64,000 nt of DNA from Acinetobacter sp. ANC 3903 (GTDB lineage: Bacteria > Pseudomonadota > Gammaproteobacteria > Pseudomonadales > Moraxellaceae). The first letter of the stretch is position 1; each line of letters opens with the position of its first letter. The stretch spans positions 146,078-210,077 of the forward strand of contig NZ_NEGA01000004.1 of assembly GCF_002135315.1 (NCBI RefSeq), in the 5' to 3' direction. Made by a program: the position numbers and the translations under genes. The notes below the pieces were generated by a model. The model saw only the letters and a program-made list of their open reading frames with translations. It was not told the origin of the DNA and did no database searches. Positions 24,110-33,137 of the stretch are shown in pieces.

Positions 24110-26635
24110 TTATTCAGATAAATCCCACCAGTAACTATTACCTAAGTTCTCCATCCGCTGCTGTGTTTTCGGCAAATAATCCGGATCAATCATATTCTGC
24201 ATTTTCGAATAAAGCATTCGATCAACGATCAATTTGCTGTACCAAAGATTCTGTAATGGAATATTGCTTTTTAATGTATTGGCCACCTCCATCATCCGGG
24301 TAGACTCCTTACCCTCAATAATGTTGTTACCCATACCGGTTAATAGCATACCCAGCTTCATACTCTGACCTAAGAGTGGTCCGCTAATAAAGTCAGATGC
24401 ACTTCGACCAGTAGGATCTGAAAGCGCAGACATAATGTCACCCAGAAAGGAAAGTCCACCACCTTTAAGAAGTGACTTACCAAAGAAATCAATTGTGAAT
24501 ACCGGCTCTGGATTCTTACCATTTGCCAAGTTCTGTGTCTGGACAATCAAAGCCCCTGCCAGTGTTTGATACACCAGTAGCGAAGCCAGGAATGTCACTC
24601 GGCTCTTAATATCTCCCTGAGCGAAGGCCCGATGACCAATACGGAACATATAAGCTAATGGGAAGCCTTTAAACTGGAATAAGGTACGGCCTAATTCCCC
24701 CTGGATAGTTCCGGCCTCACCCAAGTTGATAATACTACGCTCACGTACACCGGCTTCAATGATGGCGACCGACTCCTCATTGAAGATATGAGTCTGGTAC
24801 TTCATTGCAGCTTTGTATCGAAAGTCAGCAATTACATTAGCATTATCCTGCTTATCCAGTGGCAGGAATTGCTTAATCACATCATCAGGAGCACTGAAGA
24901 AATCATTCTGAGTGAGCACCGCCGTCCCATCTTCACGTTTACTCGGTTCCAACTGCTGCCATAGCTGCCAGTCACGTTCGGTAATACCGTTCCCCTTCAG
25001 AATCTTAAGATCATCCGCACCAAGATCCTTCCAATCTGTTTTACGGGTCATTTCGGCAAGCTTATTCATATGTACCAGATTGAGTGCTCTTTTAGCTCCT
25101 GCGGTGACGGCGTTCAGCCCCGACAGTTTCATCGTCATTGCAGCAAAAGCCTGCATACGCGCATTAAAACGTCCTGACTTGGTAGCACTGCTGACAATAT
25201 CGGCATCACCGAAACGAGTCATGGAACCTGCCATTTCGTTAATACCCAAGCCGAATCGCAATGCTTCATCACGTGTAGCACCCTGTTTCAATTGCTTCAT
25301 GTATTCAGGGAGAATGGATTTGGTATAAGACAGGCCCAGCATATTTGCCACTTTTTTCATGCTGGCATGGTCACCAAACGTGGTTAATGTGGTACCGCCC
25401 AGTTTTGATGCAACCATTAATGCTCGTAGACCACCCATAACATTTCCCAGTGTTGAATCAATCGCCCGGGTATTGGCATCCAATGTGTTGTACATCGACA
25501 TAGCCCGATGAGCCTGCTTATCAATTTCGCCGTGTTTCAATCCATTCTGTGGATCAACTTTAAGTTTGATCTTGGCTTCATCCAGTAGCGACTCAAAGGT
25601 ATGACGAGGGTTAGATCCTAGGTTCTGCATCATCGCCACTTCTGTACTCATACGTTGAGTATGATTTTTCAGGATTTCATGGAATCCAGCTTCATCATAC
25701 GTTCCATATTTCTTTTGATATGCCAGCCATGCCTCACCATCCTTAAAATGCAATGCTCGGGCTTCCTGGTGACGATTCGCCATCTTAGAGCGACCACCTA
25801 CAGGTGATGTACCTGCTTTGGCCTGCTTATTCAACACCAATAAGTCTTTGTTCGCGCCGTTGGTTGAAATAGTTTTATAGACCTCCTCGAGCATAGTTTT
25901 CAGCTCAAGTTCATCCATCAACTCGCCAGTATCTTTGAAATATTGATTACGATCCAAGCCAGCCAAGGCATCATTCACCCATTCAGCTTGATCTGTTAAG
26001 GCCACCTTCTTTTGATCATGCGAAGTCATAAAGCCGAAATTATCGAGCTTTTTAATATTTCCTCCAGCCCGATTGAAGGCTAAACGCATCTCCTCCAAAA
26101 CGGCGCTTACATCTTTGGCCATAGCCGTAATTTCTGGATTATCAGACTTGCCACCAAACATGACCCGGATAATGTCATCGGTCATTTCTTTATTGACGGA
26201 CATGCCGAAGCGCTCTTGTGTTTTGGTAAACACATCTGCAACCAAAGACATCCAGCGGCTATGTAAAGCTTGAGATTGTTTTTCTATTGACTGGATACCG
26301 CTCTGATCAGAGAAATATGCAATCTTCCGCATTAAGACCTGGAGGGGATTTAATTTAGGATGGTTATAAATCTCGTTCTGCAGCTGGGCCTTGATGATCG
26401 CGTCCCGGGCAATGTTCTGATTATTTTTAGCAATCTGCACGGCGAGATCCGTGGCAGTTTTCTGCGCAATTGCTTCCGCACGCTCAGCATGACTTTTAAA
26501 AATCCAGTCTGGATCTGTTCTGGCCAAAGTATTTTGTGCACGGATATACAGGGATGAAATACGATTACTGTCCGCAGCACTTAATTTTCTTTTACCTAAT
26601 GCCTTTGCAACTTGTTCTCTACATTCAGCTCTCAT
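24110..26635 (-). CDS. Large phage internal virion/ejection-type protein
   Basis: An 841-residue, mostly helical protein with no signal peptide. Its size, the Gln/Ala/Lys-rich N-terminus, the amphipathic segments (for example FKGFPLAYMFRIGHRAF and the hydrophobic FLASLLVYQTLAGALIV near residue 690) and its place directly after a transglycosylase gene match the C-terminal part of podovirus inner core proteins such as T7 gp16, which enter the host envelope during DNA injection. Start and previous stop overlap as ATGA. No capsid genes accompany it. Exact family is uncertain. Confidence 0.6.
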   Translation of the reverse strand: MRAECREQVAKALGKRKLSAADSNRISSLYIRAQNTLARTDPDWIFKSHAERAEAIAQKTATDLAVQIAKNNQNIARDAIIKAQLQNEIYNHPKLNPLQVLMRKIAYFSDQSGIQSIEKQSQALHSRWMSLVADVFTKTQERFGMSVNKEMTDDIIRVMFGGKSDNPEITAMAKDVSAVLEEMRLAFNRAGGNIKKLDNFGFMTSHDQKKVALTDQAEWVNDALAGLDRNQYFKDTGELMDELELKTMLEEVYKTISTNGANKDLLVLNKQAKAGTSPVGGRSKMANRHQEARALHFKDGEAWLAYQKKYGTYDEAGFHEILKNHTQRMSTEVAMMQNLGSNPRHTFESLLDEAKIKLKVDPQNGLKHGEIDKQAHRAMSMYNTLDANTRAIDSTLGNVMGGLRALMVASKLGGTTLTTFGDHASMKKVANMLGLSYTKSILPEYMKQLKQGATRDEALRFGLGINEMAGSMTRFGDADIVSSATKSGRFNARMQAFAAMTMKLSGLNAVTAGAKRALNLVHMNKLAEMTRKTDWKDLGADDLKILKGNGITERDWQLWQQLEPSKREDGTAVLTQNDFFSAPDDVIKQFLPLDKQDNANVIADFRYKAAMKYQTHIFNEESVAIIEAGVRERSIINLGEAGTIQGELGRTLFQFKGFPLAYMFRIGHRAFAQGDIKSRVTFLASLLVYQTLAGALIVQTQNLANGKNPEPVFTIDFFGKSLLKGGGLSFLGDIMSALSDPTGRSASDFISGPLLGQSMKLGMLLTGMGNNIIEGKESTRMMEVANTLKSNIPLQNLWYSKLIVDRMLYSKMQNMIDPDYLPKTQQRMENLGNSYWWDLSE

Positions 26636-29265
26636 GCTGCTTCACTCCCGAATTTTAATGCGCAGCTTGCTAATGCTTTCACTGCCTGAATTTCATCTTT
26701 TGCTATTTCTTCTTGCTCTTTGACATAGTCCAGCAGATCCCGGGATGACATCGTCACAATTTCCTCATTCCCGTTTTCATCCAAACGAGTAAATGTCACT
26801 TCCATATCAGGATCAGCTTCCAGGATTGAAACTGCTTCTCTACCGTCTGGCGTATCAGTGAACGCGCCGTATTCACCTTTACTGGATTTGGTTAAATCTG
26901 GTGCACCATCAATTTTAGACTTACCAGGCTTCCAGAACTCCCGCTCTAATGCTTGGGCAGCTTTATGCTGTACTGCAGTTAATTCAGGATTATCTGCTTT
27001 GCCATTACGAGGATGAGCAAATAAATCACTTCCGTTACGTGAGGCTTTAACCGGTGAGATGGTGCCATCTTGATTTATTTCACGCTGGAATGTCGTATTA
27101 GAGGCTTTGTTGTGAAGCTCTTGAATAACTCCCCCTGAGCCAGTTGAACGCTCTCGCTTAAGGTAGTTCTGCGATCTTGTAGCAGCCCAATTATCAACCC
27201 CTGCATCAATGGAGCCTTGCTGTATATTCTGCTCTGGTTGACGTGCATTGAGATCGAGAGCATTTGCCTCTGTATCCGGCATGATGATCCGCTGTTCTTC
27301 AGGCAGCACATACTGAAGTTCAGAATCTAAAGTATCCAATGTACGATTGGCACTATTACCAGGACCTGATAAATCAACTTGGGGTTCCACATACGGCGTC
27401 CGGTAAGTACCGCCGTTAGAATATTGATAATGTGCCGTAGCCTTTAAATATTCCAGATCCTCTTTGGTCAAGGGAGAAGATAGAGCTTCAAATTCTTCCA
27501 GGAGTGATTTAGTACTGTGCTCATCAGCACTGAATACAAAAGGCATTGCTTCGATTTCAGCATCAGATTGAGATTTGTAGGTAGGAGGTGCTGCGATATC
27601 AGATTCGAATTCCGGAAACTCAGAATCACTGCCACGCACAGCTGTAAATTCATCAACAGCGGAAGCCGATCCAATACCATCATACTGTTTAGCAATATCA
27701 TTCCAGCGATTTTGATATTTTGCTTTTACCTGGCCAACGGTCATGCCATTAAATTTATGGGACGCCGTGATACCTTCTGCAATCTGCCTTGAAGTCTTTT
27801 TCTCGGTACCTTTGCTCCAACGAGTAGCGACATCCACAAATAACTCATTGTCTTTAGCTTTTAGGAATATTGGTCCACCACCTTCACCAAAGAAATGCAT
27901 GTAATACAGTTCTATGCCGTTAGGATCTCGCTTAAATTGATTACGGAAAACCTTTGCATTGTGTTCATAGTAATTAAGGCCCGCTTTAATTTGATCATTG
28001 CCATCAAACTTATTCTTTCCACCCATCCGGGCAAACGTGCCATCAAGGGTTTGAAATAGACCAGTAGCAGATGAGAGTAGATTCCCTTCCCTATCTTTGG
28101 GTTGAATCTTTGGATCAAAGGTACCACCTGTTTCCAGGTGTGAAATGATCAAAGCATCTACTGGGTTAATACTGCGCTTAGAAGCTTCTTGGGCAATAGT
28201 TTTGGCCCATGGCTTTTTATCCAATATCGGATTGGTAAAAACTTGTGCTTTATGCTCATCAGCATTCAATGGAACCGGTCTTACGATCGCTTTCGGAGTC
28301 CCTGTAAGCACATCTTTTGGATCCACTACCACTTTTTTGGCAACTTTCTCTTTTGGTGTTCCTGCCACAGGTACTTTCAAGCTTACCAACTCATCATTTA
28401 ATGCGCTTTCCATGGCGCTATCCAATGCATCAAAGTGTGAATTGGCTTCTTTAGCATTTGCTGGACTAAATGGATTGGTACTTTCTGCATGCTCAACATT
28501 CGCTTGAATATGAGCTGCATCATTCATAGCATCTACATTACTGTGGTCTTTGACCTGATCTGGTCGCAATCGCCCCTTATTTGCCCAGAGGTTAAGCAAT
28601 AAAGCCATGCCACCATTCGCTGCCAGTGTAGAAGGGCTGGTTGCATTTTCCTTTAATGCCTCGCCGTATTGAGCTACATTCTTATTCTTATTGTTTTCAA
28701 GATATGACCCTTCGATATAGTCACCAGCTGAACCTGCAGCCGTAGATAAAGCCGTTGTTGCTATGGCGTCAGCCACTACTGATTTAGCAACACCGTGGGT
28801 AGGAATAGCAAATCCCAAAGCATCTGCAACCCCTTTCACAGCTCCACCGGTACGGGCTGTTTTTATATCGGCTCCTTTGTTAAGCAAATCAGATTTTTCT
28901 GCTTCAAAAGTCTGATAACCAAATAAACCTGAATTTAGAGCCAAACCAGGTACACCACCTGTACCTAGTGTGGTTACGGCGTTCCACCCAATACGTGTAA
29001 AATCTTTAGTCAGACCATAGGTAAACTCCCCTACACCACCAAAATCATCAGGTTTAAAAATTTCAAGGTTTTGTGCTCTAAGAGCAGCTGCTTTTTTATC
29101 TCCCCTAATTAGGGAGTCTGGTGCTGTGGCGGCCTCAATTGTTCCCATTGCGATACCGGAAACAGTACCTAATGCACCGTCTGCAAAGCTCCCACGCTGA
29201 CTTTTAGGTTTGAAGCGAGGATCATCCTGATTTAACGTTAATTCATCATCTGCTAAAAAATCCAT
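26632..29265 (-). CDS. Ejection-type virion protein with SLT transglycosylase domain
   Basis: An 877-residue protein. A Gly/Ala-rich N-terminal half with amphipathic helices precedes a lytic transglycosylase (SLT, goose-lysozyme-like) domain at about residues 355-500, with the likely catalytic Glu in SHLETGGTFDP near 377 and ATGLFQTLDGTFARM following. The C-terminal third is hydrophilic. In phages such proteins sit inside the head and cut peptidoglycan during genome injection. It starts 7 bp after the upstream gene and overlaps the next by 4 bp. Confidence 0.72.
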   Translation of the reverse strand: MDFLADDELTLNQDDPRFKPKSQRGSFADGALGTVSGIAMGTIEAATAPDSLIRGDKKAAALRAQNLEIFKPDDFGGVGEFTYGLTKDFTRIGWNAVTTLGTGGVPGLALNSGLFGYQTFEAEKSDLLNKGADIKTARTGGAVKGVADALGFAIPTHGVAKSVVADAIATTALSTAAGSAGDYIEGSYLENNKNKNVAQYGEALKENATSPSTLAANGGMALLLNLWANKGRLRPDQVKDHSNVDAMNDAAHIQANVEHAESTNPFSPANAKEANSHFDALDSAMESALNDELVSLKVPVAGTPKEKVAKKVVVDPKDVLTGTPKAIVRPVPLNADEHKAQVFTNPILDKKPWAKTIAQEASKRSINPVDALIISHLETGGTFDPKIQPKDREGNLLSSATGLFQTLDGTFARMGGKNKFDGNDQIKAGLNYYEHNAKVFRNQFKRDPNGIELYYMHFFGEGGGPIFLKAKDNELFVDVATRWSKGTEKKTSRQIAEGITASHKFNGMTVGQVKAKYQNRWNDIAKQYDGIGSASAVDEFTAVRGSDSEFPEFESDIAAPPTYKSQSDAEIEAMPFVFSADEHSTKSLLEEFEALSSPLTKEDLEYLKATAHYQYSNGGTYRTPYVEPQVDLSGPGNSANRTLDTLDSELQYVLPEEQRIIMPDTEANALDLNARQPEQNIQQGSIDAGVDNWAATRSQNYLKRERSTGSGGVIQELHNKASNTTFQREINQDGTISPVKASRNGSDLFAHPRNGKADNPELTAVQHKAAQALEREFWKPGKSKIDGAPDLTKSSKGEYGAFTDTPDGREAVSILEADPDMEVTFTRLDENGNEEIVTMSSRDLLDYVKEQEEIAKDEIQAVKALASCALKFGSEAA

Positions 29266-29272
29266 ATCGACC

Positions 29273-31300
29273 TCATCGAACCGTAAAAGTTAAGCGTGTT
29301 TTGCGCTGTTTATCGTTCACATCCATGACGTACTTAGCCCCATTTTTGAAATAGTATTTATATGGATTATTAGGGTCTTGCTCTAAAGGTAAATCTAGAA
29401 AGAATTCCTTATCAGATCCACCATATGCACGTGCATTGCGGGAATTAAAAGTTTTCAACTGATCATCAAAAGACTTTTCATTAACGGTATGAGGGCGTAG
29501 AACAACTGACTTGGAGCCAAAAAATCCACCAGAGGTGTACTTCCCTCCAGTTACGTTCAACACAGCTTTGTGGAATAAATCTTCATCAATTGACTTACTC
29601 AGGAGGCTTCCTTTTGAATCAGCTACTTGCCCTGACTTCTGCAGCAAATAGGCATAATTAGCCTTTACAGACTCCAGATAAATTTCAAAATCTGGTTTAC
29701 CTGGTGTAGTTACACCAGATAAATAAGTGGCTGTATTTGCTCTAAGTACATTCTCATCAACCTTTACCAGATTCTTATCCAGCAGATCCTGTCCTGTGAC
29801 AATCTGCCCAGCAATATCATTCAAACCTCTACGGCCCAATGATGCTGATAAACGATAAGCTCCACTATCACCAGCAACACTCTTGATTATGTCTCGTGCT
29901 GCATTAGCATTCCCCGCACTAGCAGTAAATAAATTGGTCAAGAGTGTAAGTTTATCGCCTGGTTTTGCCTTACCCCAGTAGTCCTTCAATTCTTGCTGCT
30001 GTTGAGTAGAAAGTGGATTAAGTGAACCATTTACACCATCAAGAATATTATTAGCATGGATCGTTTTAATATTTTTAGATAATGCCGAAACCGCTTTCGG
30101 GTCTCCCATAATAATTGAAGTCGTTGGTACCGGCGTTAGCTCCTGCCCCGTTTTAATAGAATATGCCAAAGACGAATTATTCTTCTCATAATCCAGCATG
30201 TTGTTATGCGTATTCGATAAAAGCTTTAAATTCCAACTCACATCTTGAGGATTATCTTGCGCCGTATTCTGAGCATTGGCACGCTTTTTAGCTAAATATG
30301 CTTCCCGTTGATCAGGCCCAAGTCTCATAAAACTCTGAACCTCTACAAGCGATTTACTGTATTGCTTGAATTCAGTCTCATGAGTTGTACCTTTAACTTT
30401 TGCCAGACGTTCACTCATCACAGCTTCACTAGGAATCAATCCTGTTTCAATATCAGAACGCATCTCACGAATAGTGTTTTCGGCATCCTGTTCAATACGG
30501 CGCAGCTGTTGCTCTTGGACTTTTGTATTTCGGTCCAATTGAACTGAAAATCGATCTGCCCAATGAACTGACTGCTCTTGAGTTAAATCAGGGTAAAACT
30601 TGCTTACCGATTCAGGTGTAGTTAGCTGGCCCAGTGTCTCACTATCTTCTTTATTAGCTGTGAAAAATGCTGACACATCATTAGATGAACGTTTATTTTT
30701 ATATTCCAGCAAATTGTTATCAACATATGCCTGAGTTAATCCTTTAGATCGTGCGTAAACTTGCAAGCCCGATTGAACCTCTTGTTCAGTTGCATTCGGA
30801 TTCTTCAAATAGTTCTCAGTCATATCTTTAAGACCGACTATTGCCTGCTGCTGTTCCGCCTTTTGAGCCATTGGCAAATACTTCGATGCACTTTGGTAAG
30901 AATGCTGTTCAAAATAATTATTAAAATTCTGCTCAAATGTCTTAGGCACTGAATTTTTGTATTGGCCTTTGATAGTTTCTAAACTCTTTTGGCGCTGGGC
31001 TACCGCATCCTGATAAGTGATTTCTCCACTTTGCATTTTAAGCAAAAGATCATTGTCTACTGTACTGATATCAGCACCAACCTTTGACGACTGCAGTGCA
31101 AAATCGGCCTTATCTTTCTTATCCTGCTCAATCTTTAGCTTTTCTTGTTCTAGTTTTTCTTTTTCATGAAGTTGCTGTGCAGTCTGTGAGATATTCTGCA
31201 TTGCACCTGCAATCATCTGGCCACTTTGGTTTTGTGGCATTTGGATACGCCCAACCTGAGGCATAGCATTACCAAAATTGCCCATTGGGATTTTAGCCAT
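29273..31300 (-). CDS. Phage internal virion protein (gp15-like size class)
   Basis: A 675-residue soluble protein. A Met/Gln-rich start (FGNAMPQVGRIQMPQNQSG) leads into a long Lys/Glu/Gln coiled coil (about 40-70) and a helical body. Length, helix content and gene order before an SLT protein parallel the ejection-protein cassettes of T7-like podoviruses, where the gp15 homologue forms the trans-envelope tube. This is inference from architecture. First gene of a three-gene leftward operon with its own upstream motif and a terminator separating it from earlier genes. Confidence 0.6.
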   Translation of the reverse strand: MAKIPMGNFGNAMPQVGRIQMPQNQSGQMIAGAMQNISQTAQQLHEKEKLEQEKLKIEQDKKDKADFALQSSKVGADISTVDNDLLLKMQSGEITYQDAVAQRQKSLETIKGQYKNSVPKTFEQNFNNYFEQHSYQSASKYLPMAQKAEQQQAIVGLKDMTENYLKNPNATEQEVQSGLQVYARSKGLTQAYVDNNLLEYKNKRSSNDVSAFFTANKEDSETLGQLTTPESVSKFYPDLTQEQSVHWADRFSVQLDRNTKVQEQQLRRIEQDAENTIREMRSDIETGLIPSEAVMSERLAKVKGTTHETEFKQYSKSLVEVQSFMRLGPDQREAYLAKKRANAQNTAQDNPQDVSWNLKLLSNTHNNMLDYEKNNSSLAYSIKTGQELTPVPTTSIIMGDPKAVSALSKNIKTIHANNILDGVNGSLNPLSTQQQQELKDYWGKAKPGDKLTLLTNLFTASAGNANAARDIIKSVAGDSGAYRLSASLGRRGLNDIAGQIVTGQDLLDKNLVKVDENVLRANTATYLSGVTTPGKPDFEIYLESVKANYAYLLQKSGQVADSKGSLLSKSIDEDLFHKAVLNVTGGKYTSGGFFGSKSVVLRPHTVNEKSFDDQLKTFNSRNARAYGGSDKEFFLDLPLEQDPNNPYKYYFKNGAKYVMDVNDKQRKTRLTFTVR

Positions 31301-31351
31301 TTTAATTACCTTTAAATTTATCGATTAAAGGTAATTTAGAACGCTATTCGC

Positions 31352-31372
31352 ATTCAAAAAATGGGTATATTT
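31352..31372 (-). promoter_or_regulatory. Shared upstream motif of the ejection operon
   Basis: On the minus strand AAATATACCCATTTTTT lies about 50-70 bp before the start at 31,300. The same 17-mer lies before the leftward gene that starts at 32,218, and shorter AATATACCCA copies occur at 32,755-32,764 (minus strand) and 33,917 (plus strand). It is probably a common promoter or operator element. Confidence 0.45.
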
Positions 31373-31378
31373 AGATGT

Positions 31379-31403
31379 AAAAAAGGAGCCTAAATAGCTC
31401 CCA
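31379..31403 (-). terminator. Terminator between HTH operon and ejection operon
   Basis: On the minus strand GGGAGC-TATTTA-GGCTCC with a following T run. It ends the two-gene transcript above it and separates it from the virion-protein genes. Confidence 0.8.
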
Positions 31404-31417
31404 TCTCTGAATCTGAC

Positions 31418-31912
31418 TTAGGCTGTACGCTTTGTTTGATTAAAGCAATGATTGATATTTCTCACACCAGACTTACGACCAATAGAAAGTGATCCCAGCA
31501 CATTTTTTATAAACTGGATCTTCTTAACAATCTGGCCCAACTCAAACTCGAATGTATTCCGGTTAAGGAGGCGTTTAAATTCTTGATCAGGATCTAAATA
31601 ATGCGCCGTAATGATCAAGGCATTTGGGCAACTATTCAGGCTAATTAGAATCGTATAGAGATGCTCATAATAGAATTCTTTATTGTTCTTAGCCGTTAAG
31701 TAAGTAAGGCGATGAATAAGTTCTTCCAGGTGAGAAACAACTTTTAGCAAGTGCCCTTTATAATTACTGTTAAATAATTGCACGGCTTCTTTCCCATTAA
31801 TCTCTCTTTGAAACTCATCAATAAGGTATTCAATCCCATTACATAACTGGATTGATCTTTCCATATCATCACAGTCTAAAGGCTTAAAAGCCGGTTTTTT
31901 TGGTTTGTTCAT
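31418..31912 (-). CDS. Hypothetical protein of the element
   Basis: A 164-residue soluble, probably helical protein with no recognised domain. It has a short basic head (MNKPKKPAFK) and a basic tail (SIGRKSGVRNINHCFNQTKRTA). It follows the HTH gene by 3 bp and is followed by a terminator, so the two form a small leftward operon upstream of the ejection genes. Its partner suggests regulation, but that is a guess. Confidence 0.6.
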   Translation of the reverse strand: MNKPKKPAFKPLDCDDMERSIQLCNGIEYLIDEFQREINGKEAVQLFNSNYKGHLLKVVSHLEELIHRLTYLTAKNNKEFYYEHLYTILISLNSCPNALIITAHYLDPDQEFKRLLNRNTFEFELGQIVKKIQFIKNVLGSLSIGRKSGVRNINHCFNQTKRTA

Positions 31913-31915
31913 AAC

Positions 31916-32218
31916 CTATAGGCTCCAGTGATTATTTCTCGGAATATCTTTATCGTCTTTATCTGTAAATAATTTCCAAAGCTCAATCAATGCCTCACCT
32001 ACTTCATAGTTAGGCCTACCACCACGTGCCCACTGGCTAACCGTACTGGCATTCGCTACAGGCAGAACAAATGCGATTTTTTCAGCCGTCATTTCATGAT
32101 GTTCTTTTAGCTCTTCAATCATTTCCTTATAATTTGGTGCACCATAATGGATGGTATTTTTAACGAATATCAGCCTTTTCGATACTTCAAAATTATTGAG
32201 CTCAACAAAAACCCCCAT
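31916..32218 (-). CDS. HTH regulator, copy 2 of an element-specific family
   Basis: A protein of about 100 residues. AEKIAFVLPVANASTVSQWA followed by RGGRPNYEVGEALIELWK is almost the same as in the gene at 22,355, so the two are paralogues with diverged ends. The ATG at 32,218 is chosen because GGAGGGG lies just upstream; two earlier ATGs (32,239 and 32,230) lack this. Probably a DNA-binding control protein for the leftward genes. Confidence 0.65.
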   Translation of the reverse strand: MGVFVELNNFEVSKRLIFVKNTIHYGAPNYKEMIEELKEHHEMTAEKIAFVLPVANASTVSQWARGGRPNYEVGEALIELWKLFTDKDDKDIPRNNHWSL

Positions 32219-32262
32219 ATACCCCTCCATAAGTTTCAACTTATTAAGAAGTAATCTAAGCG

Positions 32263-32283
32263 CCTAAAAAATGGGTATATTTG
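32263..32283 (-). promoter_or_regulatory. Second copy of the shared upstream motif
   Basis: AAATATACCCATTTTTT on the minus strand, 46-65 bp before the start at 32,218, identical over 17 bp to the copy at 31,352-31,372. Confidence 0.45.
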
Positions 32284-32664
32284 CAACAAAACGCGCGCGC
32301 GCGCGAGGCAGGGAGCAAAACACTATATTTTTAACCATCTCCCCCATATAGCAATTCGTTATAGCAACCCTATTATCTTCGCTAACCAACAACGAACATG
32401 AGTAAACAAATAAGATTTATAGCAGGCACTCTCATATCGTTCTAATTTGCTCTATAAGCCCACTAAAAATATTGATGTACCAATTATCATTTTTTTAATT
32501 CAAATCGCTCACAGCTCAAGCCAGTGCAAAATTGATACATATATCAAGTTAGTTTTAAAGTTTATTCTTGAATATGGAATGAAGAGTTACCTTTGAATTA
32601 GTACGGCGCTCTCTCAAAAGAGAGATGATTGATTCAATGGTAGATTCATTGATAGGTTCTGCAT

Positions 32665-32760
32665 CCCAAAAACGGGTACATTCAAAATCCCAAAAATGGG
32701 ATAGTTCAAAACCCCAATATTGGGAATATTACCGTTTTCGGAATGATACCAATATTGGGT
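32665..32760. repeat. Second iteron cluster, inverted copy of the origin region
   Basis: Palindromes CCCAAAAACGGG (32,665), CCCAAAAATGGG (32,689), CCCAATATTGGG (32,713), CCGTTTTCGG (32,732) and ACCAATATTGGGT (32,748) are spaced 24, 24, 19 and 16 nt. The reverse complement also continues as GGGATGCAGAACC and ATGAATCTACCATTGAATC, matching the DNA just after the iterons at 20,617. It is therefore an inverted, diverged copy of that gene segment. Confidence 0.6.
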
Positions 32761-32792
32761 ATATTAGAAAGGTAGGATTAAAGCAAACTTCC

Positions 32793-32816
32793 AGCCTCCT
32801 TAATTGGGGGCTTTTT
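32793..32816 (+). terminator. Rightward intrinsic terminator
   Basis: AGCCTCC-TTAATT-GGGGGCT followed by TTTT. It lies 33 bp after the second iteron cluster with no gene before it, so it ends either a small transcript from that region or a lost gene. Confidence 0.6.
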
Positions 32817-32890
32817 ATGACTGTACTTCCTCAATCCATCATACTCAAATGTAACAAAGCTGTTAAAAGTGAAATCACCCTTCAAAATAT

Positions 32891-32903
32891 CACTTTTAAA
32901 GTG
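32891..32903. promoter_or_regulatory. Operator-like palindrome, copy 1
   Basis: CACTTT-T-AAAGTG. A second copy, TCACTTT-C-AAAGTGA, lies at 33,123-33,137. The pair may bind a dimeric repressor of the element. Confidence 0.35.
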
Positions 32904-33122
32904 CAAATGCTTATGCCACAAGGATTGTAGAGAAATCGACCTCTACTTGTCGATACGTGGAATATCGTAAAAGAGAAAGATTGTTTTTTAAGTTTTTTTT
33001 GTAACAGAAATAGGACTTTTTAAGTACTTTCCAGAGTTTCTATGGAATGTCGTAATTAAGAGTTCCATTGAAGCCAAAAATTAACCCGGTTTAAATGCCA
33101 ATCCATGCAAAGTGAAAAGAAG

Positions 33123-33137
33123 TCACTTTCAAAGTGA
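33123..33137. promoter_or_regulatory. Operator-like palindrome, copy 2
   Basis: TCACTTT-C-AAAGTGA shares the CACTTT-N-AAAGTG core of the site at 32,891. The distance of 232 bp would allow looping. Confidence 0.35.

Noticed and set aside
24912..25328. Plus-strand frame of 138 codons inside the ejection-protein gene
   Set aside because: It is an antisense shadow of a long conserved-type gene with no ribosome site or family likeness. Similar antisense frames inside gatA, gatB, mreB, rng and others were rejected for the same reason.
32625..32930. Rightward 101-codon open frame
   Set aside because: It runs through the inverted iteron copy and across an intrinsic terminator, and its sequence is a by-product of those repeats. 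No ribosome site precedes it.
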